A stretch of 11,918 nucleotides of DNA, from the NCBI GenBank assembly GCA_902494135.1, contig CABUSE010000032.1, positions 1 to 11,918 of the forward strand, given 5' to 3'. Positions 6,109-11,918 of the stretch are shown here, piece by piece. Every line of letters begins with the position of its first letter. Position 1 is the first letter of the stretch. Under the pieces are notes generated by a model that saw nothing but the letters and a program-made list of their open reading frames with translations, did no database searches and was not told the DNA's origin. The stretch comes from an uncultured Collinsella sp. Lineage in GTDB: Bacteria; Actinomycetota; Coriobacteriia; Coriobacteriales; Coriobacteriaceae. The position numbers were made by a program, and so were the translations under genes.

Positions 6109-7824
6109 CTATTGTGCCGAGCCCGCAACGGGCTCAAAATGCTTGTCCTTCACGGCTGCCGCCAAGCGATCGGCCAGATTGCGTACGCGCGGATCCAGAC
6201 GTGCAGCGCCCGGGTTGACAAAGAAGCGGGCCGTGCAGTCCATGATGCGGCCGGTGATGACCAGGTCGTTGTCGCGCAGTGTGGCGCCCGTGGCGGTAAT
6301 ATCCACGATGCGGTCGGTCATGCCAACAATGGGGCCCAGCTCGATATTGCCGTGCAGCGAAACGATATCGGCATTCACGCCGCGCTCGGCATACCAGGCA
6401 CTCGCGATGCGCGGATACTTGGTGGCCACGCGAAGCGACCCACGACGGGCATAGTTGTGCTCGGCCTGGCCGGCGCGCCACGCGGGCTCTGCCTCGATAA
6501 ACGTGCACAGGCCGTAGCCCAGATCGACCAGCTGCAGCAGGTTGAGGTCTGCCTCGATAAGCGAATCCCAACCGCAGATGCCGCAATCGGCACCGCCGCA
6601 GCCCACAAAGGCGGGCGCATCGCTGGGGCGCACGATGACAAACTCGATATCGCCGACCGTGCCCTCGCCGGCCTGTGTGTCGCGGCCGCGCACGATGAGG
6701 TGACGACCGGGATCGCGCAGCTCCGAGACATCCAAGCCCGCGGCCTCGAGCACGTCGAGTGTGTCGGCCTTAAGCGAGCCCTTGGGCACGGCAATGCGCA
6801 GCGGACCCTCGGCGCCACGGCCCGCGGCGTGATCGCCATCGGAAGCAGCGTCCTCGGCCGAGGTGTGCGCGGCCTCTAGACGCTCGAGCGAAAAGGCGAA
6901 GCCCGCCGCCGGCACCTCGATGCCGTCGCCAAATGCACCGGTAAAGATGGAGTCGTAGCGTCCGCCCGAACCCACCGGATCGGGCAGGCCGCCGGCATAG
7001 GCCTTAAAGACCAGACCCGTGTAGTAATCAAACGAGTTCATGATGGAGAAGTCGAAGGACAGCACCTGGGCGTCCTCGGGAGCCAGGCCCTCGACCAGGG
7101 CACGCAGCTCGCGCGTGAGCGGCGCGACAATGCCCACCGCCGCCAGAAGCGCGTCGACGCGGTCGAGTACCTCAGCGCCGCCGTGCAAGCGCGGCAGCTC
7201 GCTGATGGCAGCCTTGACGGCCTCGGGCTCGGCGCTTGCCGCCACACGGGCATCGAGACCCACAAAGTCGTTAGCGTGCACACAACGCAATGCCTCGGCA
7301 GCCAGCTCGCGATCCTCGCACGCCGCAAGCAGCTCCTTAAACGGACGTACGCTACCTGCGATAATGCGCGCATCGGGCAGTGCCAGCTTGCGCACGGCCT
7401 CGGCCACCAGCGAGACGATCTCGACATCGCCCGCGGTGTCGCCCGCACCGATGAGCTCAAAGCCCAGTTGCGTAAACTGACGCGAGCCGCCGGCATTGCG
7501 CTGGCACTCGCGAACCACCGGCGCCTCGTAGCGAAGGCGCAGCGGCAGATCGGCCGCGCGCATGCGGGTCGAAACCAAGCGCACGATCGGCAGTGTGTTG
7601 TCGGGACGGACCACCAGCAGGCGGCCGTCATCATCAAAGAGCTTAAACGGGGTGTCCGCAATGCGGCCACCCTCCTCGAGAGAGCCCTTGTCCTCGAGCA
7701 GCGGCGTCTCGACCGGCAGGTAATGATGCTCCCTAAAGCAGCCCTTCACCGTCAGCGCAATCTCCTCGCGCGCCTGAGCCTCCTCGGGCAATATGTCCCG
7801 GAATCCCCACGGTGTGGCCGTCAT
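6109..7824 (-). CDS. hisZG: Fused ATP phosphoribosyltransferase: HisZ regulatory domain plus HisG catalytic domain
   Basis: The first enzyme of histidine synthesis, joining ATP and PRPP, appears here as one 571-residue chain. Residues 1-317 are HisZ, a histidyl-tRNA synthetase paralogue: WGFRDILPEEA at 6-16, motif 2-like RYEAPVVRE at 98-106 with SRQFTQLGFELIG at 114-126, FDYYTG at 265-270, SGGRYD at 286-291 and the GFAFSLERL end. It lacks the anticodon-binding domain of real HisRS. After an alanine, glycine and aspartate-rich linker at about 318-341, HisG of the short type begins at LRIAVPKGSLKADTL (342-356) and contains the PRPP-binding loop DITATGATLRDNDL at 508-521. In most bacteria with short HisG, HisZ is a separate gene. 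ATG 7824 has AGGAGG nine bases upstream. It is the first his gene; hisD follows after 105 bp. The fusion is read directly, without a frameshift. Confidence 0.95.
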   Translation of the reverse strand: MTATPWGFRDILPEEAQAREEIALTVKGCFREHHYLPVETPLLEDKGSLEEGGRIADTPFKLFDDDGRLLVVRPDNTLPIVRLVSTRMRAADLPLRLRYEAPVVRECQRNAGGSRQFTQLGFELIGAGDTAGDVEIVSLVAEAVRKLALPDARIIAGSVRPFKELLAACEDRELAAEALRCVHANDFVGLDARVAASAEPEAVKAAISELPRLHGGAEVLDRVDALLAAVGIVAPLTRELRALVEGLAPEDAQVLSFDFSIMNSFDYYTGLVFKAYAGGLPDPVGSGGRYDSIFTGAFGDGIEVPAAGFAFSLERLEAAHTSAEDAASDGDHAAGRGAEGPLRIAVPKGSLKADTLDVLEAAGLDVSELRDPGRHLIVRGRDTQAGEGTVGDIEFVIVRPSDAPAFVGCGGADCGICGWDSLIEADLNLLQLVDLGYGLCTFIEAEPAWRAGQAEHNYARRGSLRVATKYPRIASAWYAERGVNADIVSLHGNIELGPIVGMTDRIVDITATGATLRDNDLVITGRIMDCTARFFVNPGAARLDPRVRNLADRLAAAVKDKHFEPVAGSAQ

Positions 7825-7859
7825 CTGGTGAGCCTCCTCATGCTGTGTTTCATATAGAA

Positions 7860-7891
7860 CAGAAGACCGGCATAGCTCCGCCGGTCTTCTG
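7860..7891. terminator. Perfect 12-bp hairpin upstream of hisZG
   Basis: CAGAAGACCGGC (7860-7871) and GCCGGTCTTCTG (7880-7891) are perfect inverted repeats around an eight-base loop. On the minus strand the stem ends TCTTCTGTTCTATAT, which is pyrimidine-rich but has no clean T-run, so terminator efficiency is uncertain. It could end the transcript of the upstream sugar locus or act as a leader structure for the his operon; it stands 35 bases before the hisZG start. I found no convincing -35 and -10 pair in the 7825-7993 gap, and the one short open frame in it (19 codons) has no histidine. Confidence 0.5.
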
Positions 7892-7993
7892 GGTACTTTA
7901 GCATACTAGAGTGTTTGCGGGGAAAATCCATCGCAGCCGCTCACGCCGTATTCATTTGGAAACATAGGGCAGATCGACGCAACCCAAACCCGC

Positions 7994-8830
7994 CTAGGCG
8001 CCAATCGCACGACGATACTCTGCCATTACCTGCGCATCGGCAGCTGCGGGGTCGGCGAAATAGCGCCCGTCATAGGTCTCGGCCGAAACAACTCCGCGAT
8101 AGCCGCGCGCCACCAGCCTATCCAGGTCGGCGCGCATATCGCGGTCGCCGTCACCCCAGGCAAGATGCGTCGTGCCATCTGCCGCAACATCGACAAAATG
8201 CACGTGGGCGACATCTTCGCCAAGCAGATCGAAATAATCGTCGATGGTATCCCCTGCCACCGCCATAGCGCCCAAATCCAGACACGCCTTAAGTGCCGGA
8301 TGATCAACTGCCTCGATCATGCGCTTCGTGTCGGCCGCCGAGTTCACGATCATCGACTCAACCGGCTGTAGGGCCTCGAGCACCAGTCGCACGCCGCGCT
8401 CTCCCGCATGCTCGGCAATCGCACGCAGCATCGAGGCGCTGCGACCCCACGCGTCCTCGATCGGCTCGTTCAAAAATGCCCAGCCGCTCGAGACCATGAC
8501 CTGCTCGGCTCCAAGTTCCGCCGCGATATCCACAACGTTCTTAAAGTACGCGAGCGTGCGGGCACGCGCCTCATTCCCACGCGCCGCGATATTCCACGGC
8601 TTGGGGTTGTTCTGTTCGGGACAAAGCCCCACAATCCGAACCCCATACCGCTGCGACAGCTCCCGCACCTGCCCGAGCGAATCGTATCCATGGCAATCGA
8701 CATACAGATGCATCGCCCCGGTCCAAAGCTCGCAACACGTGTAGCCCGAGGCCGCTGCCGAAGAAAAGAATTCCTCAAGGTCAAAATAACGATGGCTGAT
8801 ATTCATGACGGCAAGCTGCGGATACTCCAT
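7994..8830 (-). CDS. Sugar phosphate isomerase/epimerase, FrlC-like (fructoselysine 3-epimerase family)
   Basis: This is a 278-residue xylose-isomerase-like TIM barrel. Motifs match E. coli FrlC as I remember it: GYTCCELW at 29-36, IVGLCPEQNNPKPWN at 66-80 (FrlC IIGYTPETNGYPYN), WGRSASMLRAIAEHA at 128-142, LEALQPVES at 151-159, YFDLLGEDVAHVHFVD at 199-214, and RGYRGVVSAETY at 242-253. The expected divalent-metal ligands are E152, D185, H211 and E251, all present. FrlC interconverts fructoselysine and psicoselysine. The exact substrate here is inferred; other ketose 3-epimerases share the fold. I chose ATG 8830 over GTG 8839 because AAAGGTGG (8836-8843) is five bases upstream of the ATG and overlaps the GTG. 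It is the last gene of the PTS cluster, 83 bp after the EIID gene with a hairpin between. Cytoplasmic. Confidence 0.82.
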   Translation of the reverse strand: MEYPQLAVMNISHRYFDLEEFFSSAAASGYTCCELWTGAMHLYVDCHGYDSLGQVRELSQRYGVRIVGLCPEQNNPKPWNIAARGNEARARTLAYFKNVVDIAAELGAEQVMVSSGWAFLNEPIEDAWGRSASMLRAIAEHAGERGVRLVLEALQPVESMIVNSAADTKRMIEAVDHPALKACLDLGAMAVAGDTIDDYFDLLGEDVAHVHFVDVAADGTTHLAWGDGDRDMRADLDRLVARGYRGVVSAETYDGRYFADPAAADAQVMAEYRRAIGA

Positions 8831-8846
8831 CTTGTCCACCTTTCGG

Positions 8847-8881
8847 CAAAAGGGCGCCGCAGCACAGTGTGCGCGACGCCC
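8847..8881 (-). terminator. Hairpin between EIID and epimerase genes
   Basis: On the minus strand GGGCGTCGC pairs with GCGGCGCCC (one wobble), extended by a bulge and GCAC with GTGC around a three-base loop, and is followed directly by TTTT (complement of 8848-8851). This is a strong GC stem with a short T-run, consistent with a partial intrinsic terminator. The epimerase ribosome binding site begins four bases after it, so there is no room for a new promoter downstream of the hairpin; epimerase expression probably depends on read-through. Confidence 0.6.
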
Positions 8882-8913
8882 CCTCTTACATTATTCTCAT
8901 TATGACGGATGCC

Positions 8914-9750
8914 CTACTGAACACCAAGCACTCCAAAGAACGCGCCGGCGATACTCACGAGCAGGATCACGAGCATGATGACCAGCGGATTCATCTTCTT
9001 CTTGAGCATGAGATAGACGATTCCAAACAGCCCCATCGTGACAAAGCCCGGGAAGATTCCGTTGAGCAGCTCGGCCAGCGTCTGAGCACCATCGCCCGCG
9101 CCGACCATGAGCGGAATGTCCACGGTGACCATCTCCATGGTCATAGCACCGATCACCATGGCGCCCATGATGGAGGCCATCTTGACGATCGTGTCCATAA
9201 TGCCCGATTCCTGGACCTTGCTGATCATGTCCGAGCCAAAGCGATATCCCACAAACGTCAGCAGGTAACGGATGATGTAGTGAGGGACGTTGAACACGAG
9301 CAGGAACAAAATCGGGCCAAGAATAGAGCCCTGTAGCGCCAGCGACGTGCCGACACCCGTTGCCAAAATTCGCAGCGTGCCCCAGTAGAAGGCATCGCCC
9401 ACACCGGACAGCGGTCCCATCAAAGCAAGCTTGACATTTGAGATCGCGCTCGTGTCAAAGCTATCGTCAGTAGCGTTGACCTCTTCCATTGCAGCGGCGA
9501 TGGACATGGGGAGCGTCGAGATGTACGGCGTGACGTTATAGAGCTCCATATGGCGCTTAAGGGCGGCCTTAAAGTCCGCATCCTGCGGATACAGCTTGCG
9601 AAGAATCGGCATAAGGGCCCACATAAAGCCGATATGGCCCATACGCTCGTAGTTCCAGGAATGCTCATAGGGAATCGAGCGCCAGAACAGCTTCTTAAGG
9701 TCTGCGCGGGAAATCAGCCCGTCGTAAGAAGACTCAAACTTAAAACTCAT
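8914..9750 (-). CDS. PTS mannose/fructose/sorbose-family EIID component
   Basis: EIID is the second membrane subunit of mannose-family PTS transporters and works with EIIC to move the sugar while EIIB phosphorylates it. The 278-residue protein begins MSFKFESSYDGLISRADLKKL and shows the family signature FWRSIPYEHSWNYERMGHIGFMWALMPILRKLYP, then LKRHMELYNVTPYISTLPMSIAAAMEE, GPLSGVGDAFYWG, hydrophobic segments in the second half, and a final KKKMNPLVIMLVILLVSIAGAFFG helix. ATG 9750 is chosen over the upstream in-frame start because the family begins here and GGAG lies eight bases before it. The start lies inside the EIIC gene, overlapping by 11 bases (ATGAGTTTTAA), so translation is coupled. Inner membrane. 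Confidence 0.95.
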   Translation of the reverse strand: MSFKFESSYDGLISRADLKKLFWRSIPYEHSWNYERMGHIGFMWALMPILRKLYPQDADFKAALKRHMELYNVTPYISTLPMSIAAAMEEVNATDDSFDTSAISNVKLALMGPLSGVGDAFYWGTLRILATGVGTSLALQGSILGPILFLLVFNVPHYIIRYLLTFVGYRFGSDMISKVQESGIMDTIVKMASIMGAMVIGAMTMEMVTVDIPLMVGAGDGAQTLAELLNGIFPGFVTMGLFGIVYLMLKKKMNPLVIMLVILLVSIAGAFFGVLGVQ

Positions 9751-10531
9751 CGAACCCACTCCCAATCGCAGGATCCTCGGTTGCCACTGCGGGCTGCTCC
9801 GCTTTTTTCTTATCACCCAAAACCGTCATCGCGACGACGATGATCGCGGCAAAGATCGCCACGCCCGTCGTGCTAATGCCAAAGTAGGCGACGAGGAAGA
9901 AGCCAGCGAAGAAGAACGGAGCCACCGTTTTGTTCATAATCATCTGCGCCAGCATCGCAAAGCCGAGTGCGGGCAAGAAGGCGGCGGCGACATCCATGCC
10001 GGTCTGAACGAAATCGGGGATGATGTTGAGCAGGCTGGCAACAGCATCGGCGCCAAAGAAGAATGCCAGGGGAATAATCAGCAGGCCGCACCAGCTCTGC
10101 GCGTAACCGGCGATGAGCATGTTGCGCGTGATGGCCTTGGTGTCTCCGTCCTCGACGTTTTTGTCGATACGGTGCACCAGCAGCAGCATCACCGGCTGGC
10201 CCAGGGCGGTATCGAGCGCCAGGACGATCGTTGCGATAGGAATGCCCAGGGTCAGGGCCGCCGAAGCATCCGCGCCGGCCTGCATGGCAAGAGATACGCC
10301 CAGGATAGTGCCGGAAATCGTATCGGGCGGGTTATAGGCGCCGACCGAGATGGCGCCGACCATGGCAAGCTCCATCGTGGCGCCCATGATCGTGCCGGTC
10401 ACCATGTCGCCCATGACAAGGCCAACCAGAGGTCCGAGCACAATCGGGCGCTGGAGGTAGCTCGTACCGGTCAGCCACTCGGAATAGCCCAAAAGGGCAA
10501 TAAGGAAAATCAGGATTGTCTTGATAACCAT
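9740..10531 (-). CDS. PTS mannose/fructose/sorbose-family EIIC component
   Basis: EIIC forms the main sugar channel of the mannose-family PTS. The 263-residue protein is strongly hydrophobic, with several predicted membrane helices. It carries the family pattern QRPIVLGPLVGLVMGDMVTGTIMGATMELAMVG near 27-59 and GAYNPPDTISGTILG near 64-78, then charged loop HRIDKNVEDGD. After the last helix comes a short hydrophilic tail, KKKAEQPAVATEDPAIGSGFDEF. Length is typical. ATG 10531 has AGGGG upstream and lies eight bases after the EIIB stop. The sequence does not by itself define the sugar; the neighbouring FrlB-like and FrlC-like genes point to a glycated amino acid. It overlaps the EIID gene by 11 bases. 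Confidence 0.95.
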   Translation of the reverse strand: MVIKTILIFLIALLGYSEWLTGTSYLQRPIVLGPLVGLVMGDMVTGTIMGATMELAMVGAISVGAYNPPDTISGTILGVSLAMQAGADASAALTLGIPIATIVLALDTALGQPVMLLLVHRIDKNVEDGDTKAITRNMLIAGYAQSWCGLLIIPLAFFFGADAVASLLNIIPDFVQTGMDVAAAFLPALGFAMLAQMIMNKTVAPFFFAGFFLVAYFGISTTGVAIFAAIIVVAMTVLGDKKKAEQPAVATEDPAIGSGFDEF

Positions 10532-10539
10532 GATGGCCC

Positions 10540-11010
10540 CTAACCGATGACCTTCGCGGCGTCAGTCTTCGCATCTGCCGGAATCATCTGAATGAACAGC
10601 TCGTAGCCCTCGCCGAGCAGCTCTTTGACGTATGCCTCGTTTTCGGGCGTAAGGAACACGCTCGTCGAGACCTGGCGGGCATCCTCGCTAAAGGCAACAT
10701 TGCCGAGGTTGATCTTCTTGACGCCCATCGCCTTGGCGACGGCACCGGCCTGCTGGATCGTCTCGCAAACCACGAAGAGCTTGTACTTATCGGTCACACC
10801 GCTCTGGAGCGCCTTGACGGCATCCTCGGTGTTTTTGACGACAACCTTGCACCCCTCCGGTTTTGCAAGGGACAGGGCCTGCAGACGAAGCTTGTCATTG
10901 AGGACCGTGTCGCTCACCAGCAGGATGCAGTCGGCACCCAGAGCCGAGGTCCAGCTAACGGCAACCTGGCCGTGAAGCAGTCGATAATCTACACGAATCA
11001 TCTGAATCAT
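10540..11010 (-). CDS. PTS mannose/fructose/sorbose-family EIIB component
   Basis: EIIB is the cytoplasmic phosphocarrier that takes phosphate from EIIA and passes it to the sugar as it crosses EIIC and EIID. The 156-residue protein has IRVDYRLLHGQVAVSW at 5-20 with phospho-accepting H13 in the family LHGQV motif, followed by ILLVSDTV, KLFVVCETIQQAG and VKKINLGNVAF, all typical of this IIB fold. The length is normal for a separate domain; E. coli ManX fuses it to EIIA, but here they are two genes. The ATG at 11010 has GGGAG about six bases upstream; the next in-frame ATG (11001) has no such site. Gaps are 17 bp to EIIA and eight to EIIC, so the four form one operon. Confidence 0.96.
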   Translation of the reverse strand: MIQMIRVDYRLLHGQVAVSWTSALGADCILLVSDTVLNDKLRLQALSLAKPEGCKVVVKNTEDAVKALQSGVTDKYKLFVVCETIQQAGAVAKAMGVKKINLGNVAFSEDARQVSTSVFLTPENEAYVKELLGEGYELFIQMIPADAKTDAAKVIG

Positions 11011-11027
11011 GATGTGCTCCCTAGTGG

Positions 11028-11444
11028 TTAAAACTCATCGAGTTCGGCCTGCCCCAGCAGGTCGTTGACGTACTTGACCTTGGTGTCGTCCGCCTCGACG
11101 ATCTGGCGAATGGCCTCATCGATCGGGGTGGATTCGGGCACGAACAGCAGCTGAATAAGGAGCGGCAGGTTCATATTGGTCACGAGGTGCGTGTTGGGAC
11201 GCGTCTGGACGATCTTGGTGAACTCGTTGTTGACACTGCCGCCAAAGAGGTCGGTGCAAACAACGACCTCATCGTCCGCGGCAAAGCCGTCCAGAATCGC
11301 TGCGGCCTCCTTGGTCAGGTCCTCGTTTCCGTCGACATACATAGAGAGCGCATGGACGTTTTCGCGCTCGCCGGAAAGCAGCCCAATGCTCTCGACGATT
11401 CCAGACGCAAAATGGGCATGGGATGCAACGATAAACTGCCTCAT
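11028..11444 (-). CDS. PTS mannose/fructose/sorbose-family EIIA component
   Basis: EIIA accepts phosphate from HPr and hands it to EIIB. From ATG 11444 the protein has 138 residues: MRQFIVASHAHFASGIVES with the expected phospho-histidine H9, GLLSGERENVHALSMY at 21-36, VVCTDLFGGSVNNE at 61-74 with D65 in the position of the conserved aspartate, and VTNMNLPLLIQLL near 88-100. The open frame runs 16 codons further upstream, but these have no family similarity and AAAGGGG (11451-11457) lies six bases before this ATG. It is 94 bp after the SIS gene, with a terminator in that gap. No PTS regulator domain is fused. Cytoplasmic. Confidence 0.95.
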   Translation of the reverse strand: MRQFIVASHAHFASGIVESIGLLSGERENVHALSMYVDGNEDLTKEAAAILDGFAADDEVVVCTDLFGGSVNNEFTKIVQTRPNTHLVTNMNLPLLIQLLFVPESTPIDEAIRQIVEADDTKVKYVNDLLGQAELDEF

Positions 11445-11472
11445 TCGATTCCCCTTTCTTGCGAATTTCGGC

Positions 11473-11503
11473 ATAAAAATGCCCGGACGCATGCGCCCGG
11501 GCA
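11473..11503 (-). terminator. Intrinsic terminator between the deglycase and EIIA genes
   Basis: TGCCCGG (11480-11486) and CCGGGCA (11497-11503) form a seven-base-pair GC-rich stem around a ten-base loop, itself self-complementary (CGCATGCG). On the minus strand the stem runs into CATTTTTATG, a T-run in the right place for Rho-independent termination; on the plus strand no T-run follows. Only 28 bases lie between the T-run and the EIIA start, too few for a full promoter plus leader, so the PTS genes are probably expressed by read-through. Confidence 0.65.
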
Positions 11504-11538
11504 GGGTGCTTCTTGATCAGTAGCTTATTTGTCACCGA

Positions 11539-11918
11539 TTAGTAGTCGAACTGGTGATAGTAACGACGGTAGTTGAGGTTGTGCTTGGTAACCGTCTCGT
11601 AGTAAGCGGCAAGGCGATCGGTGATCAGCGAGGAGAGGATCCACGGAGACACGATGACGCGGAACTCGTCGTCAAGGCCGGGGATCGCGAACTCGGCGGT
11701 GTCGATGACGTTGATGTCGGTGTCGCCGGTCACGCCGCGGTTGAGGAAGGCGCGGACGCGCTCGTCGAGCTTGCGGTTCTCGTCCTCGCCCATGAACAAG
11801 AAGACCGGGACGCCGGGCTCCACGAGCTCGAGGGTGCCGTGGAAGAAGTCGGCCGAGGTGATGTAGCGGGTGCGCTTCCACTGCATCTCCTCGAGGATGC
11901 ACATCGAGAACAGGATGG
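11539..11918 (-). CDS. SIS-domain sugar-phosphate deglycase, FrlB/GfrF-like, C-terminal part
   Basis: The gene runs off the right edge; 125 C-terminal residues are visible, so the start is not in the window. Residues FFHGTLELVEPGVPVFLFMGEDENRK align with E. coli FrlB RHGPLEIVEPGVPFLFLLGNDESR as I remember it, and RRYYHQFDY matches its RRYYGGLVEY ending. FrlB and the related GfrF split fructoselysine 6-phosphate to glucose 6-phosphate and lysine. The paired catalytic Glu and His of this enzyme class, 16 residues apart, are present (Glu codon at 11887-11889, His codon at 11839-11841). The usual HGP is HGT and the usual ESGE loop is TSAD. A GlmS-type or other SIS sugar isomerase is the alternative but fits less well. 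It is followed by the PTS genes after a terminator. Confidence 0.8.
   Translation of the reverse strand, partial: ILFSMCILEEMQWKRTRYITSADFFHGTLELVEPGVPVFLFMGEDENRKLDERVRAFLNRGVTGDTDINVIDTAEFAIPGLDDEFRVIVSPWILSSLITDRLAAYYETVTKHNLNYRRYYHQFDY

Noticed and set aside
5230..6879. Long plus-strand open frame of 549 codons opposite hisD and hisZG
   Set aside because: It is antisense to two certain genes and its translation is arginine-, glycine-, alanine- and histidine-rich with no recognisable domain, as expected from the complement of GC-rich coding sequence.
6109..7824. N-terminal half of hisZG as a true histidyl-tRNA synthetase
   Set aside because: There is no anticodon-binding domain, the chain continues into HisG, and the gene leads a his operon, all of which fit HisZ.
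7914..7972. Possible his leader peptide in the region upstream of hisZG
   Set aside because: The only short minus-strand frame in this gap (19 codons) contains no histidine codon and has no clear ribosome binding site.
8869..9336. Plus-strand open frame rich in His, Asp and Glu opposite EIID
   Set aside because: The composition is the mirror of a hydrophobic membrane-protein gene read on the opposite strand; there is no independent evidence.
9751..9816. Upstream extension of EIID by 22 codons
   Set aside because: The extension lies inside the EIIC gene and has no similarity to EIID; the ATG at 9750 starts the conserved region.

Overview
The window is GC-rich, and every gene I can support lies on the minus strand, so transcription runs from high to low coordinates. 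Gene order, codon use, a fused HisZ-HisG protein and a mannose-family PTS suggest a gut actinobacterium of the class Coriobacteriia, most likely Collinsella or a close relative. This is inferred from gene content; there is no rRNA or other phylogenetic marker here.

Region 1 (about 11918 down to 7994) is a sugar-uptake locus. It has the C-terminal part of an SIS-domain protein of the FrlB/GfrF Amadori-product deglycase type. A complete four-protein mannose-family PTS follows (EIIA, EIIB, EIIC, EIID as separate, tightly spaced genes), and then a TIM-barrel epimerase whose motifs match fructoselysine 3-epimerase FrlC. Together they suggest uptake, phosphorylation and deglycation of a glycated amino acid such as fructoselysine. 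Terminator-like hairpins sit between the deglycase and EIIA, and between EIID and the epimerase, so expression may step down along the locus.

Region 2 (7993 to 7825) is an intergenic stretch with a perfect 12-bp-stem hairpin just upstream of the histidine genes. I see no histidine-rich leader peptide.

Region 3 (7824 to 1) is a histidine biosynthesis operon in the order hisZG (fused), hisD, hisC, hisB, hisH, hisA, hisF, hisI, followed by the first 21 codons of an unrecognised gene that overlaps hisI by four bases. Most junctions are overlapping or a few bases apart. Three are not. A GC-rich hairpin lies between hisZG and hisD, a 41-bp palindrome resembling a REP-type repeat lies between hisB and hisH, and a 100-bp highly foldable element lies between hisF and hisI. 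hisE and a histidinol-phosphatase gene are not visible in the window.

The points most worth a second look are the FrlB-PTS-FrlC combination (an epimerase that would have to handle a phosphorylated Amadori product), the HisZ-HisG fusion, and the two structured intergenic elements in the his operon.
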